This document shows positions 1-9,319 of a DNA stretch of 64,000 bases, piece after piece; the stretch's first letter is position 1, and each line of letters opens with the position of its first letter. Both the position numbers and the translations under genes were made by a program. The stretch spans positions 505,342 through 569,341 of the forward strand of contig CAZKFM010000001.1 of assembly GCA_964552195.1 (NCBI GenBank), written 5' to 3'. This stretch comes from CAZKAP01 sp964552195 (GTDB lineage: Bacteria; Bacteroidota; Bacteroidia; Flavobacteriales; Flavobacteriaceae). The notes below the pieces were generated by a model that saw only the letters and a program-made list of their open reading frames with translations, searched no databases and was not told where the DNA came from.

Positions 1-2637
1 GACCAGCTGCTGGCGTACGACATCAGTTTCGAGGAGGTGGCTCTGGCCGTCTCTAACGCCAATCTGCTGATCACAGGAGGAAACATCAAAACGGCGGCCG
101 AGGAATACTTGATTCGGGCCAATAACCGCGGGTACTTCGCCGAGGAATTGCTTTCCATACCCGTACGGGCCGAGGAATCAGGGCGCAGAATCGAGCTATC
201 ACAGGTGGCCCAGGTCAGGGACCGCTTCTCGGAAACGCCCAACGCCGACTTTTTCAACGGAAACCTTGCGGTTACGGTTACCGTAACCAGCACCAATTCC
301 GAAGACCTCATCGGATCGGCCGACAAAGTCAAGGCCTATATAGAAGAATTCAATCAGAAGAATAACAACATCCGGCTGGATGTGGTGCGCGACCTGTCCA
401 AGGTGCTAAACCAACGGACTCAACTGCTGGCGGAAAATGCGCTGATCGGGATGTTGCTGGTACTCACCTTTCTTTCGCTTTTCCTAAATACCCGCCTGGC
501 CTTCTGGGTGGCATTCGGACTGCCGATCGCTTTTTTAGGCATGTTCATTTTCGCTCCCATGGTCGGGGTGACCATTAATGTGCTGTCTCTATTCGGGATG
601 ATAATCGTGGTGGGTATACTGGTCGATGACGGGATTGTGATAGCCGAGAATATTTATCAGCACTACGAAATGGGAAAATCTCCTAATCAGGCTGCCATTG
701 ACGGTACCATGGAGGTCATTCCCCCAATCGTTTCCGCGATTATTACGACCATACTGGCGTTTTCCGTGTTTCTGTTCCTCGATGGTAGGATAGGTGAGCT
801 TTTCGGAGAAGTATCCGTGATCGTAATCCTGACTCTGGCTGTATCCCTGATTGAGGCCCTGATTATACTTCCTGCCCACCTGGCTCACTCCAAGGCGCTC
901 CATCCCGAAGAACCCGAGGAGAAAGGACGAATTGCCCGTGTTTTTGCCGCGCTAAGGTCGGTGAACAAGATTGGTGATGCCATTATGCGTTGGAACCGGG
1001 ACAACCTCTACAGTCCCCTTTTGAGATTCAGCCTGAAATACCAGCTGCTAACCTTTTCGATCTTTTTTGCCATGATTGCCCTTACGGTCGGTTCCATGGG
1101 AGGTGGGATCATACGCACGGCCTTCTTTCCTCGCATAGCCAGTGACAGGGTGCAGATCGACCTTAGGATGCCCAACGGTACCAATGCGGCGGTTACCGAT
1201 TCGATCATATCGTACATCGAAAGGCAGGCCCTGATCGCCAATGACGAACTGACTGCACAATACCTGCCGGGGAGTGATAAGAAGCTATTCGAGAATACCA
1301 TAAAGCGACTAGGGCCGGGCTCATCCACGGCTACATTGGAAATAAATCTGCTTCCGGGGGAGGAACGGCCCGATAATGTGGTTTCCAGTATCATCACCTC
1401 CCGGATCCGTGAACTGGTCGGGCCCATGCCCGAGGCTGAGAGCCTGATATACGGTTCGGGCGGAAACTTCGGGGGCTCCCCGGTTTCCGTATCCCTGCTC
1501 GGAAACAACATAGAGGAACTCAAGGCGGCCAAGGCAGAACTCAAGGAGGCTATGGAATCCAATGCCCTGCTCAAGGATGTGACCGATAATGATCCTCAGG
1601 GCATTAAGGAGGTTCGGCTCAAGCTTAAGAAAAGTGCGGCTCTGCTGGGCCTGAATGTCCGATCGGTAATGTCGCAGGTAAGGTCCGGTTTCTTTGGAGT
1701 GCAGGCGCAGCGATTTCAGAGGGGCCAGGACGAGATCCGGGTCTGGGTGCGATATAACCGGGAGGAGCGCTCATCGCTGAATAACTTCGAAGAAATGAGA
1801 ATCCTCACACCTTCGGGTAACCGCGTTCCGTTGAGGGAAATCGCCAGTTACGAGATTCGCCGGGGGGATGTGGCCATTAACCACCTCGATGGGCGCAGGG
1901 AAATTCAGATATCCAGCGACCTGGAGGATCCGGAGGCCACCTCTTCCACGGAAATGCTGGCCTGGATTCGGAATGAAGTAATGCCGGACATACAGGCGCG
2001 ATACCCGACGGTGACTCCTTCGTATGAGGGTCAGAACCGGGAAGCCAATAAGTTGCTGGGATCTCTGCAGTTTGTAGGCCTCACTGTACTGTTCTTGATC
2101 TATATTACCATTGCATTCACCTTCCGAAGCTTCAGTCAGCCTCTGTTACTCATTTTACTAATCCCCTTTAGCCTGGTTGCGGTTGGCTGGGGTCATTACA
2201 TCCATAATTTCCCCCTCAATATTTTGTCTATGCTGGGGATTATCGCCCTGATCGGTATCATGGTGAATGATGGACTGGTACTCATCGGAAAGTTTAACAA
2301 CAATCTACGCCAGGGACAGGAGTTTACCGAGGCCCTTTACGAGGCCGGACGCTCGCGATTCCGAGCCATATTCCTGACATCGGCAACCACCATAGCAGGA
2401 CTCGCTCCGCTGCTGCTCGAGAAGAGTCGCCAGGCACAGTTTTTGAAGCCCATGGCAATTTCCATTGCCTACGGAATCGGATTTGCTACGGTGCTCACCC
2501 TGATCATGCTGCCCGTATTCCTGTCGTTCAGCAATCGAGTCCGGGTATTCTTCAAGTGGTTCCAGACGGGTAATGAGGTCAGCAGGGAAGAGGTGGAGAA
2601 CGCCATTAAAGAACGCAACGGCTATGAGGACTTTTAG
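1..2637 (+). CDS. RND efflux transporter, inner-membrane subunit (5' truncated by window)
   Basis: C-terminal part of an AcrB/HAE1-type RND pump that moves substrates out with proton-motive force through a periplasmic adaptor and a TolC channel. The frame is open to base 1 (it begins DQLLAYD), so the start lies outside the window; the in-frame GTG at 37 is not the start. The visible part holds a transmembrane block with the VGILVDDGIVIAEN signature, whose paired Asp residues carry protons, then a second periplasmic domain and a second membrane block ending in IMLPVFLSF. It overlaps the next tolC-like gene by 14 bases, so the two are one operon. Substrate is not predictable from this fragment. 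Confidence 0.95.
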   Translation, partial: DQLLAYDISFEEVALAVSNANLLITGGNIKTAAEEYLIRANNRGYFAEELLSIPVRAEESGRRIELSQVAQVRDRFSETPNADFFNGNLAVTVTVTSTNSEDLIGSADKVKAYIEEFNQKNNNIRLDVVRDLSKVLNQRTQLLAENALIGMLLVLTFLSLFLNTRLAFWVAFGLPIAFLGMFIFAPMVGVTINVLSLFGMIIVVGILVDDGIVIAENIYQHYEMGKSPNQAAIDGTMEVIPPIVSAIITTILAFSVFLFLDGRIGELFGEVSVIVILTLAVSLIEALIILPAHLAHSKALHPEEPEEKGRIARVFAALRSVNKIGDAIMRWNRDNLYSPLLRFSLKYQLLTFSIFFAMIALTVGSMGGGIIRTAFFPRIASDRVQIDLRMPNGTNAAVTDSIISYIERQALIANDELTAQYLPGSDKKLFENTIKRLGPGSSTATLEINLLPGEERPDNVVSSIITSRIRELVGPMPEAESLIYGSGGNFGGSPVSVSLLGNNIEELKAAKAELKEAMESNALLKDVTDNDPQGIKEVRLKLKKSAALLGLNVRSVMSQVRSGFFGVQAQRFQRGQDEIRVWVRYNREERSSLNNFEEMRILTPSGNRVPLREIASYEIRRGDVAINHLDGRREIQISSDLEDPEATSSTEMLAWIRNEVMPDIQARYPTVTPSYEGQNREANKLLGSLQFVGLTVLFLIYITIAFTFRSFSQPLLLILLIPFSLVAVGWGHYIHNFPLNILSMLGIIALIGIMVNDGLVLIGKFNNNLRQGQEFTEALYEAGRSRFRAIFLTSATTIAGLAPLLLEKSRQAQFLKPMAISIAYGIGFATVLTLIMLPVFLSFSNRVRVFFKWFQTGNEVSREEVENAIKERNGYEDF

Positions 2638-4000
2638 ACCATACATCCTGAGGGGCCTGTTGCCCGCTATACTCCTTTTGCTGACTGCTGCAGCTCGTTC
2701 GCAGACCGCTGGGGGTACTCAGCCCGATTCCAAGGACTATACGGCAGAGATACTGACCCGGGAGCAGGCCATGGAACAGGCCCTTCTCAAGAATTTCGAC
2801 ATCCGAATTTCTCGTAACGACCTGGAAATCGCCCGGAGAAACAGCCGACTGCTCAATTCGGGCTACCTGCCTACCGTGACCGCGACTACCGGAGGGAACA
2901 TCAATGTGGAAGACCAGGAAGCCACCTTTCGGACCGGAGAGTCACAAAGTGTAGATCGAGCGCAAACTACGCGTTATAACGCATCGGTAAACGTTTCCTA
3001 CACGCTTTTCGACGGACTGGGCCGCATGTATCGGTACAAGGGCCTTAAAGAGGCCTATAAGCTAACCGAGCTTCAAGTACGCGAAACCATAGAAAATACC
3101 CTGCTTCAACTCTTTACGGTCTATTTTGAGGTAGCCAGGCTATCGGAGAATGTCGGAGTATTGAGAACCACCTACCAGAACACCGCTCAGCGGTTGCAAA
3201 GGGCACAGTATGGGTTTGATTACGGAAGGGGCAGTAAACTGGATGTGCTGAATGCCGAGGTCGATCTCGTGTCGGACAGCATCAACCTGATTACCGAACT
3301 GCAAACCCTGCGAAACGCCAAGCGAGATCTGAACGTGATTCTCAACCGGGACATTCTAAAGGGCATGGAGGTGGACACGTCCATAACTTTCCTGCCCAGG
3401 GTACAGCTCGACAACTGGAGGCGTACCGCTGAATTCAACAATGCCGGGTATCAACAGGCAGTGAGGAACGTGCGCATAGGTGACCTGACCTATAAGCAAA
3501 GCAAGTCACTCTTGCTCCCTTCGATACAACTTAACGGCTCGTACGGTTGGAACCGGGGAGAATTTCCTCCTACGGGCTTCCTGTTGAATAATACCAATCA
3601 GGGGTTCGGGGCTGGGGTGAGTCTCAACTGGAATATCTTCGATGGCGGACAGGGTACTAACAGTATTCGCAACAATCGCATCAACCGGGAGTCCATGAAA
3701 TGGGCCATGGAGTCGCTGCGGCTTCAGTTGCAGGCCAATATTGCAAATGCCCTGGACACCTACGAGAACCGGCTACAGGTATACGTCATGCAGAAGAGCA
3801 ACGTGAAGACGGCCCTGAACAACTACGAGCGCTCACGCGAGCAATACCGGGTGGGACGCATTACTTCCATAGAGTTAAGGCAGGCACAGATCAACTACAT
3901 CAACGCCCAGACCAACCGTAATTTCGCCAAATACAACGCAAAGCTGGCAGAGCTGGAACTCCTTAGGCTCTACGGACAGTTGCTGAATGTTAAGTGGTAA
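2624..4000 (+). CDS. TolC family outer membrane efflux protein
   Basis: Outer-membrane channel partner of the preceding RND pump. I place the start at the ATG at 2624 rather than the upstream ATG at 2573, because 2624 gives a proper signal peptide (MRTFRPYILRGLLPAILLLL, then AAARSQ) and a short overlap with the pump gene, typical of coupled translation. The mature protein shows the two long helical TolC repeats with many Asn/Gln/Arg-rich helices and motifs such as YTLFDG and NWNIFDGG at the start of the beta strands in each half. Length (about 458 residues) is normal for the family. Confidence 0.93.
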   Translation: MRTFRPYILRGLLPAILLLLTAAARSQTAGGTQPDSKDYTAEILTREQAMEQALLKNFDIRISRNDLEIARRNSRLLNSGYLPTVTATTGGNINVEDQEATFRTGESQSVDRAQTTRYNASVNVSYTLFDGLGRMYRYKGLKEAYKLTELQVRETIENTLLQLFTVYFEVARLSENVGVLRTTYQNTAQRLQRAQYGFDYGRGSKLDVLNAEVDLVSDSINLITELQTLRNAKRDLNVILNRDILKGMEVDTSITFLPRVQLDNWRRTAEFNNAGYQQAVRNVRIGDLTYKQSKSLLLPSIQLNGSYGWNRGEFPPTGFLLNNTNQGFGAGVSLNWNIFDGGQGTNSIRNNRINRESMKWAMESLRLQLQANIANALDTYENRLQVYVMQKSNVKTALNNYERSREQYRVGRITSIELRQAQINYINAQTNRNFAKYNAKLAELELLRLYGQLLNVKW

Positions 4001-4009
4001 CTTAGTTGC

Positions 4010-4192
4010 GTGATTGAACATTTCTTTCAATGTCCCTACTGCTGGGAAGAAATCTCCATGCTGCTGGACCTGTCCTCCGGAGGTATAACCTATATTGAGG
4101 ATTGTGAGGTATGTTGTCGTCCCATCGAAATTGACGCCCGGGAAGACGAGGAAGGCGTGTTGTATTTCGAGGCCCGCAGTATAGAGCAGTAG
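4010..4192 (+). CDS. CPXCG motif-containing cysteine-rich small protein
   Basis: Sixty-residue protein with a CPYC pair near the N-terminus (residues 8-11) and a second cluster CEVCCRP around residues 33-39, the layout of the Cys-rich CPXCG family (probable zinc ribbon). GTG start at 4010. The C-terminus is acidic. It follows the TolC gene by 9 bases and precedes the FAD oxidoreductase by 21 bases. The function of this family is not established; metal binding is inferred from the cysteines. Confidence 0.8.
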   Translation: MIEHFFQCPYCWEEISMLLDLSSGGITYIEDCEVCCRPIEIDAREDEEGVLYFEARSIEQ

Positions 4193-4213
4193 CGTTAATC
4201 AGCGATTATCGTC

Positions 4214-5458
4214 ATGAAGGAATCTAAAGACATATTGGTAATCGGGGCCGGGATCAGCGGCCTGATTGCCGCCCTGGAGCTGGAACGAGCAGGGTATACT
4301 CCGGTAGTTATAGAAAAGGGCGACGAGGTGGGAGGAAGGCTGCGAACCCTTCAGGAAGAGGACTGGCCTCTGGATCTGGGTTTTCAGGTGCTGCTCACGG
4401 CCTACCCTGCCGTACGGGAATACCTCGATTTGGATGCCCTGGACCTGGTCGAATTTAAGCCCGGTGCCGCCGTATTCCGCGATGGCCAAATGGGAATCCT
4501 GGGAGACCCCATACGTCATTTGCCTTTCTTTTACCCCACGTTGACCAACCGAAACCTGACCATACGGGACAAATGGCTGACCTTCCGGTTGCAGTCTGAG
4601 CTCAAAGGGATGGCTCTGGAGAAAATTTTTTCGATGCCCCGGCAGAGCACCCTGTCTTATCTTCAGGGATATGGCTTTTCCGAATCCTGTATCGATTATT
4701 TCTTCCGTCCGTTTTTCAGCGGGATCTTCCTGGAGCCTGGACTGGAGAGCTCCAGTCGCATGTTTGCTTTCGTATACAAGATGTTTTCCGAGGGTAAGGC
4801 AGCCATTCCGAGACTGGGAATTAACCAGGTGGCCCTGCAGCTTAAGAGCAGGCTCGGTCGCACCCGCTTCCGTTTTGGCACTGCGGTGGAGGCCGTGGAA
4901 AGCGGCTTGGTCCGATTAGCGGGCGGGAGTGAACTCAAGTCCGATGCCATTCTGATCGCCTGTAGGGGCGAAGAGTGGGATCGGAGTAAACAAAAACCTG
5001 ACGGTTGGAGGTCCTGTCAGGTACTATATGCCTGGATCGATAAGCCGTTGACCCACTCCGGCATCCTCGGATTATCGGGTAGCCGGGGTACCCTGGTTAA
5101 CAATTGGAGTGAGGTCCCACCCCCGCGTGTCCTGGGAAATGTGGAAGGTCAGCGACTACTGTCACTGACTCTGGTCGAACCCCCCGACTGGGATCGCGAC
5201 ACGGTATACCTGCGGGTAAAGGACGAAATCAGACAGATCGCCGGTATCGAACTGAAGGGTCTGGTGGACACCTTTCGGATAGATAAGGCCCTCCCGATAC
5301 TGCCGGAGCTCTCGTTGGGTTTCGACCCGCATGACCCCGAAAGGCAGGGTGTATACCACTGCGGGGATCATTGCATGTTCCCGTCCCTACAGGCCGCGAT
5401 GGAGACCGGCAAACAAGCCGCCCGGGCTATTCTTGCCGATATGGGTTCGCGGTCATAG
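4214..5458 (+). CDS. FAD-dependent amine oxidase / phytoene-desaturase-like oxidoreductase
   Basis: Flavoprotein of 414 residues. The N-terminus has a Rossmann dinucleotide fold with GAGISGL (residues about 11-17), the acidic end of the second strand (VVIEKGDEVGGRLRT), and a C-terminal FAD motif around YHCGDHCMFPSLQAAMETG. This is the NAD(P)-binding/amine oxidase superfamily that includes protoporphyrinogen oxidase and carotenoid desaturases. The substrate cannot be read from sequence. The gene stands after the CPXCG gene and is followed by an intergenic region with a promoter for the peroxiredoxin operon. Confidence 0.85.
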   Translation: MKESKDILVIGAGISGLIAALELERAGYTPVVIEKGDEVGGRLRTLQEEDWPLDLGFQVLLTAYPAVREYLDLDALDLVEFKPGAAVFRDGQMGILGDPIRHLPFFYPTLTNRNLTIRDKWLTFRLQSELKGMALEKIFSMPRQSTLSYLQGYGFSESCIDYFFRPFFSGIFLEPGLESSSRMFAFVYKMFSEGKAAIPRLGINQVALQLKSRLGRTRFRFGTAVEAVESGLVRLAGGSELKSDAILIACRGEEWDRSKQKPDGWRSCQVLYAWIDKPLTHSGILGLSGSRGTLVNNWSEVPPPRVLGNVEGQRLLSLTLVEPPDWDRDTVYLRVKDEIRQIAGIELKGLVDTFRIDKALPILPELSLGFDPHDPERQGVYHCGDHCMFPSLQAAMETGKQAARAILADMGSRS

Positions 5459-5522
5459 GGAACGCCAATCCCGGTATAGGAAATAAGAATCGAACTAGTT
5501 TCAGGCTGAGTTTCTGTAGAGT

Positions 5523-5530
5523 TATTTTTG
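5523..5530 (+). promoter_or_regulatory. Probable -7 element (TATTTTTG) of the peroxiredoxin operon
   Basis: TATTTTTG matches the Bacteroidota -7 consensus TAnnTTTG and sits 20 bases before the peroxiredoxin ATG, implying a very short leader. I see no good TTG at the usual -33 distance. Confidence 0.4.
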
Positions 5531-5550
5531 CAGAAAATTTGCTTTGAATT

Positions 5551-6189
5551 ATGACACTAGTAGGTAAAAAATTTCCAAATCTGGAGGTAAATGCCATCGA
5601 TTCGATGGGGGACACTTTTGAATTGAATGTCTTCAACGAGGCCCTTAATAAGAAAAAGAAAGTACTGCTATTCTGGTATCCCAAGGACTTTACTTTCGTA
5701 TGCCCCACTGAGCTCCACGCCTTTCAGGAGGCAGCAGGCGAATTTGAGAAACGGAACACCATAGTGATCGGCGCTTCATGCGACACGGCGGAGGTACACT
5801 TTGCCTGGCTGAACACATCGAAAGACGATGGAGGTATCGAAGGGGTGGAGTATCCCCTCATTGCCGACAGCAACCGCAATCTGTCGAACATACTCGGCAT
5901 ACTGGACGGGCAGTATGTCGACGAACACGAGGAAACCGGTGCACTGATCATGGAAGGGGACAACGTAACTTTCAGGGCTACCTATCTTATTGATGAGGAA
6001 GGGACCGTTTTCCACGAAGGGATCAACCACATGCCGCTGGGACGTAATGTAGGAGAGTTTCTCCGACTGATCGACGCCTACTCCCACGTTCAGGAGAAGG
6101 GAGAAGTATGCCCGGCTAACTGGGAAGAAGGCAAGGATGCGATGAAGGCCGATCGCAAGGGAGTTGCTGATTATTTGTCCACCCACTAA
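5551..6189 (+). CDS. 2-Cys peroxiredoxin (AhpC/TSA family)
   Basis: Thiol peroxidase that reduces hydrogen peroxide and organic peroxides. The peroxidatic cysteine is C51 in FTFVCPTE and the resolving cysteine is C187 in EVCPANW, giving a typical 2-Cys layout; length 212 is normal. A thioredoxin-like protein follows after 10 bases and is the likely reductant. The operon goes on with a small protein and ends at a strong terminator at 6776-6804. Confidence 0.95.
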   Translation: MTLVGKKFPNLEVNAIDSMGDTFELNVFNEALNKKKKVLLFWYPKDFTFVCPTELHAFQEAAGEFEKRNTIVIGASCDTAEVHFAWLNTSKDDGGIEGVEYPLIADSNRNLSNILGILDGQYVDEHEETGALIMEGDNVTFRATYLIDEEGTVFHEGINHMPLGRNVGEFLRLIDAYSHVQEKGEVCPANWEEGKDAMKADRKGVADYLSTH

Positions 6190-6199
6190 GACCGAGCCC

Positions 6200-6514
6200 A
6201 TGTTTGTAGAATTAACGGAAGATAACCTGGAACAGCTGGTCCAGGAGAACCCCAGGGTAATGGTTCAGTACAGTGCGGGCTGGTGTGGCAATTGCCGTAT
6301 CATGAAGCCCAAATTCAAAAAGGTATCCTCGGAAATGGAGGACGTATTGTTCGTAATGGCCGATGCAGAAAAGTTTCCGGGTTCCCGTAAGTTGGCGAAT
6401 GTAGACAATCTGCCCACATTTGCCGCCTTTCAGGGAGGAGAGCTGAAGAACCAGGTCCAGACGAATAAATTTGAAGTCCTAAAGGAGTTTATCCATGAAG
6501 CTACCGCTGATTAA
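6200..6514 (+). CDS. Thioredoxin-family protein with WCGNC active site
   Basis: Small thioredoxin fold protein of 104 residues from the ATG at 6200; a longer frame from 6164 lies inside the upstream gene and would add a poor N-terminus. The redox motif is WCGNC rather than the common WCGPC, and the cis-proline segment is NLPTFAAF. Position directly after a 2-Cys peroxiredoxin suggests it recycles that enzyme. The Asn in the CxxC motif is expected to change redox potential or specificity (inference). Confidence 0.9.
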   Translation: MFVELTEDNLEQLVQENPRVMVQYSAGWCGNCRIMKPKFKKVSSEMEDVLFVMADAEKFPGSRKLANVDNLPTFAAFQGGELKNQVQTNKFEVLKEFIHEATAD

Positions 6515-6752
6515 GAATCTCAACAGCTTTATTGAGGAAAAAGACGAGGATTATGTGGTCGAGGCGATCGAGGTGCTTGAAAACCTCACGGAATCTCCTG
6601 CCCTGACCGAACAAGAGCTGGATGTGATAGGAGAACTCCTCAGCAATATGTATGGTGCCATAGAGGTTCATCGCGAAATCAAGAAGGGCACCCCGACACG
6701 GGAGGCACTCAATGGATTTATGAAGCGTGTGATGGGCTCTATAGATAACTGA
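6495..6752 (+). CDS. Small conserved protein (DUF6952-like) of the peroxiredoxin operon
   Basis: Acidic, helical protein of 85 residues (ELDVIGELLSNMYGAIEVH is its most distinctive stretch). It overlaps the thioredoxin gene by 20 bases. I recall this family, labelled DUF6952, next to thioredoxin genes in Flavobacteriia; function unknown. No cysteines, so it is not itself a thiol enzyme. A partner or regulator of the peroxiredoxin system is a guess from context only. Confidence 0.8.
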   Translation: MKLPLIKNLNSFIEEKDEDYVVEAIEVLENLTESPALTEQELDVIGELLSNMYGAIEVHREIKKGTPTREALNGFMKRVMGSIDN

Positions 6753-6775
6753 GAAGAATATCACTTATGTTTATG

Positions 6776-6804
6776 CGCCGCACTGTGAGTAGTGCGGCGT
6801 TTTT
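6776..6804 (+). terminator. Rho-independent terminator after the peroxiredoxin operon
   Basis: A perfect 9-bp stem (CGCCGCACT / AGTGCGGCG) with a 6-base loop is followed directly by five T. It lies 24 bases after the stop of the last gene of the operon. Confidence 0.92.
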
Positions 6805-6836
6805 CTTGCCCACCTCCCGGATGCTTCGTAACTTAA
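6805..6836 (+). promoter_or_regulatory. Probable promoter of the pyruvate-kinase-like gene
   Basis: CTTG at 6805-6808, a 20-base spacer and TAACTTAA at 6829-6836 resemble the Bacteroidota TTG / TAnnTTTG promoter. It would give a leader of about 75 bases before the ATG at 6920. Confidence 0.35.
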
Positions 6837-6919
6837 AGGTTGCTAAAACCGCTCGCAGCCTGACCTCACTTTTCAATCGCCGGGATATCTGATCGGGTGC
6901 GTGCCCCTACCTTACGGGA

Positions 6920-8797
6920 ATGAAAAAGTCCGAACTCAAAAAGCTCTCCGCCCAGCTCAAGGAGGTACTCAGGTACATTTCGAAAATAAACGACGAGATC
7001 CGGGAATCCCACCGAAATGTCCACGTAAACCACGAGCGCAGCGCCTCGAATCTGATCCGCTACACCAACTTCCGTCAGCTCGACCTCCGCCCCATACAGA
7101 ATGCCCTGGCCGGACTGGGGCTCACCCGATTCGCCAATGCGGAGGGCAATATAAGGGAGAGCATACAGAACTGCAGGCGCATTCTCCAGGCTCTGATGAA
7201 AGGAGACTTCACGGGTACGGGAAACCTGGAAGAGGCACAGCAGTTTGCCAGGGAACAACTGGCAACCAACTGTGATAGTTTACTGGGCAGCCGACCCAAG
7301 AACCGACGGGTGCGGATTATGGTAACGATCTCCGAAGAGGTAGGGCGGGATTACGCCCGCGTTCGCAGCCTGATTCGCTCCGGTATGAACTGTGCCAGAA
7401 TCAACTGTGCTCACGACTCACCGGAGGTCTGGGAGGTCATGATTGCCAATCTGCGCCAGGCCGCTCTGGAGGAAAAGGTCGACCTGAAGATTGCCATGGA
7501 CCTGGCCGGACCCAAGATCCGAACCGGTGATATCGAACCCGGACCCAAGCTCAAAAAATTTGTACCGCAGAAGGACGAGCGCGGGGTCGTAACCGGCCCT
7601 GCCCGGATCGTGCTGCTCCGAACTGAGGGGTTGCCAGAAACGCCTAACGAAATTCCTCTGTCCGAAGGCAGTGTCATAGGTGATCTCAAGGAGGGCGATG
7701 TACTGGAATTCAGCGATGCCCGAAACAAACACCGCAAGGCCGAGGTGGTTTATATCAGTGACCGGCAGATTGACCTCAACGTATATAAAACCTGCTATGT
7801 CGAGACCGGGGCCGTCTTTTACGGATATAATGGAGAGTCTACTACCCTGGTCATAGGGGAGATTGAACCGATCGAAGGGGTGATCCCGCTTCAGAATGGA
7901 GACCTGTTGCGCGTAGTACGGAAGGATGAACAAGGCTTACAGGCCGTTTATGACCACGGAGGCATACTAGTCAGGCGGGCCCAGATTCCCTGCCAATCCG
8001 AATGGGTATTCGATCAGATTGCTCCCGGCGAACCCGTTTTGCTCGACGATGGTAAAATTGAGGGGGAGATCGTGAGCTGCAGCAACGACCACTTCGAATT
8101 GAGAATTACCAAGACCCGAAATGGTTCCTCCAGGCTCAAATCCGAGAAGGGAATGAGCTTCCCTTCCAGCCGTTTGCAAGGGCGGGGACTGACCTCCCAG
8201 GATCGCAAGGATTTCGCATTCGTCGTCGAATTCGCCGACATCGCACACATCTCCTTTGTAAATACGCCCGAGGACGTGGAAGAGGTGCTGGAGGAAATGA
8301 AAAAGCACGATGTGTTGGACGACCTGGGCCTGGTACTCAAGATCGAAACCCAGCTGGCTTACGACAACCTGGAGATGCTATTGCTCAAGGGTATGCAGGT
8401 GCGCAATCTGGGCGTCATGATTGCCCGGGGCGACCTGGCCGTAGAGACCGGATGGACAGAGATCGGCTGGGTACAGGAAGAGATTCTGTCCATGTGCTCG
8501 GCCGCCCATATCCCTGTTATCTGGGCTACGCAGGTATTGGAGAACCTGGCGAAGAAGGGAATTCCTTCCCGTTCGGAAATTACGGACGCCGTCATGGGGC
8601 TCAAGGCCGAATGTGTCATGCTCAACAAAGGAGTCCATATCGATGGAGCGGTGGAGCTGCTGGACGATCTGCTAACCCGAATGGAGGTGATGCATCGCAA
8701 GCGGGAACGCATGCTGCCCAGGATGAAGTCGTTTTTCAAGGACCGGGACTACGCCATACCCGAGGCCCAGGAACCTTTGGAAGAAGACATAAGCTGA
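6920..8797 (+). CDS. Atypical pyruvate-kinase-like protein with N-terminal helical extension
   Basis: Protein of 625 residues. Residues about 1-125 form a basic helical extension. From about RRVRIMVTIS it follows the pyruvate kinase barrel: MNCARINCAHDSPEVW (family NFSHG region), DLAGPKIRTG (DTKGPEIRTG), LLDDGKIEG (VDDG of the B domain), VMIARGDLAVETGW (MVARGDLGVE) and TQVLENLAKKGIPSRSEITDA (TQMLESM..PTRAEVSDVA). The family MLSGETA loop reads MLNKGVHIDGA, and the usual C-terminal regulatory domain is missing. It may be a catalytically altered pyruvate kinase or a relative with another phospho-substrate. Monocistronic, with its own promoter-like site. Confidence 0.8.
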   Translation: MKKSELKKLSAQLKEVLRYISKINDEIRESHRNVHVNHERSASNLIRYTNFRQLDLRPIQNALAGLGLTRFANAEGNIRESIQNCRRILQALMKGDFTGTGNLEEAQQFAREQLATNCDSLLGSRPKNRRVRIMVTISEEVGRDYARVRSLIRSGMNCARINCAHDSPEVWEVMIANLRQAALEEKVDLKIAMDLAGPKIRTGDIEPGPKLKKFVPQKDERGVVTGPARIVLLRTEGLPETPNEIPLSEGSVIGDLKEGDVLEFSDARNKHRKAEVVYISDRQIDLNVYKTCYVETGAVFYGYNGESTTLVIGEIEPIEGVIPLQNGDLLRVVRKDEQGLQAVYDHGGILVRRAQIPCQSEWVFDQIAPGEPVLLDDGKIEGEIVSCSNDHFELRITKTRNGSSRLKSEKGMSFPSSRLQGRGLTSQDRKDFAFVVEFADIAHISFVNTPEDVEEVLEEMKKHDVLDDLGLVLKIETQLAYDNLEMLLLKGMQVRNLGVMIARGDLAVETGWTEIGWVQEEILSMCSAAHIPVIWATQVLENLAKKGIPSRSEITDAVMGLKAECVMLNKGVHIDGAVELLDDLLTRMEVMHRKRERMLPRMKSFFKDRDYAIPEAQEPLEEDIS

Positions 8798-8870
8798 CAT
8801 ATGTCATATGATTCCGAAGGGTATAAAGCTATTTTTACAGAGTAGTAATTTTCTTGAAAACGCTAAGAGT

Positions 8871-9170
8871 ATGAAAACGAACATCCAATTCATCGACATG
8901 CCTGTAAGCGAAACGCTGAGTAAACGGATCGAACAGAATCTGGATAAACTGGCAGAAAAATACAACTGGATGATCGGAGCCGAAGTCAAACTAAAGAAGG
9001 AAAATACCTCCTCGCCGGATTGCAACCTGTGCGAGATTCAACTCAGTGTACCGGGTCCGTATCTATTCGTGAAAAGCAGACAGGATAATTTCGAAAAGGC
9101 CGCACGCGTGGCCATAAACGAATTGGCTGTACAATTGGAAAAAAGAAAGCAACAGATGCTGCATCATTAG
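8871..9170 (+). CDS. hpf: Ribosome hibernation promoting factor / RaiA family
   Basis: Short HPF/YfiA-type protein of 99 residues from the ATG at 8871; the frame is open up to 8808 but the family starts at MKTNIQFIDM. It shows the beta-alpha-beta-beta-beta-alpha layout with KLKKENTSSPDCNLCEIQLSV and the closing helix FEKAARVAINELAVQLEKRK. These proteins bind the small ribosomal subunit in stationary phase and stop translation. The C-terminal dimerisation domain of long HPF is absent. A strong terminator follows. Confidence 0.9.
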   Translation: MKTNIQFIDMPVSETLSKRIEQNLDKLAEKYNWMIGAEVKLKKENTSSPDCNLCEIQLSVPGPYLFVKSRQDNFEKAARVAINELAVQLEKRKQQMLHH

Positions 9171-9256
9171 CCGTTTCAATTAGTCCGGGATCTGCAGATG
9201 TTCCTTGGTAATAACCTTCCCCTGTGCAGTCGAGCAAAGACCTGGGGAAGTGAAAA

Positions 9257-9287
9257 AGGCCGAAACCTGAAGTTTCGGCCTTTTTTT
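9257..9287. terminator. Bidirectional rho-independent terminator
   Basis: A 10-bp perfect stem (AGGCCGAAAC / GTTTCGGCCT) with a 5-base loop, A-run on the left and seven T on the right. It lies between the convergent hpf gene (plus) and the TPR/membrane protein gene (minus), and can serve both. Confidence 0.92.
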
Positions 9288-9319
9288 GTCCTATTAAATC
9301 CTCAGAAAGCTTAAAAAAA

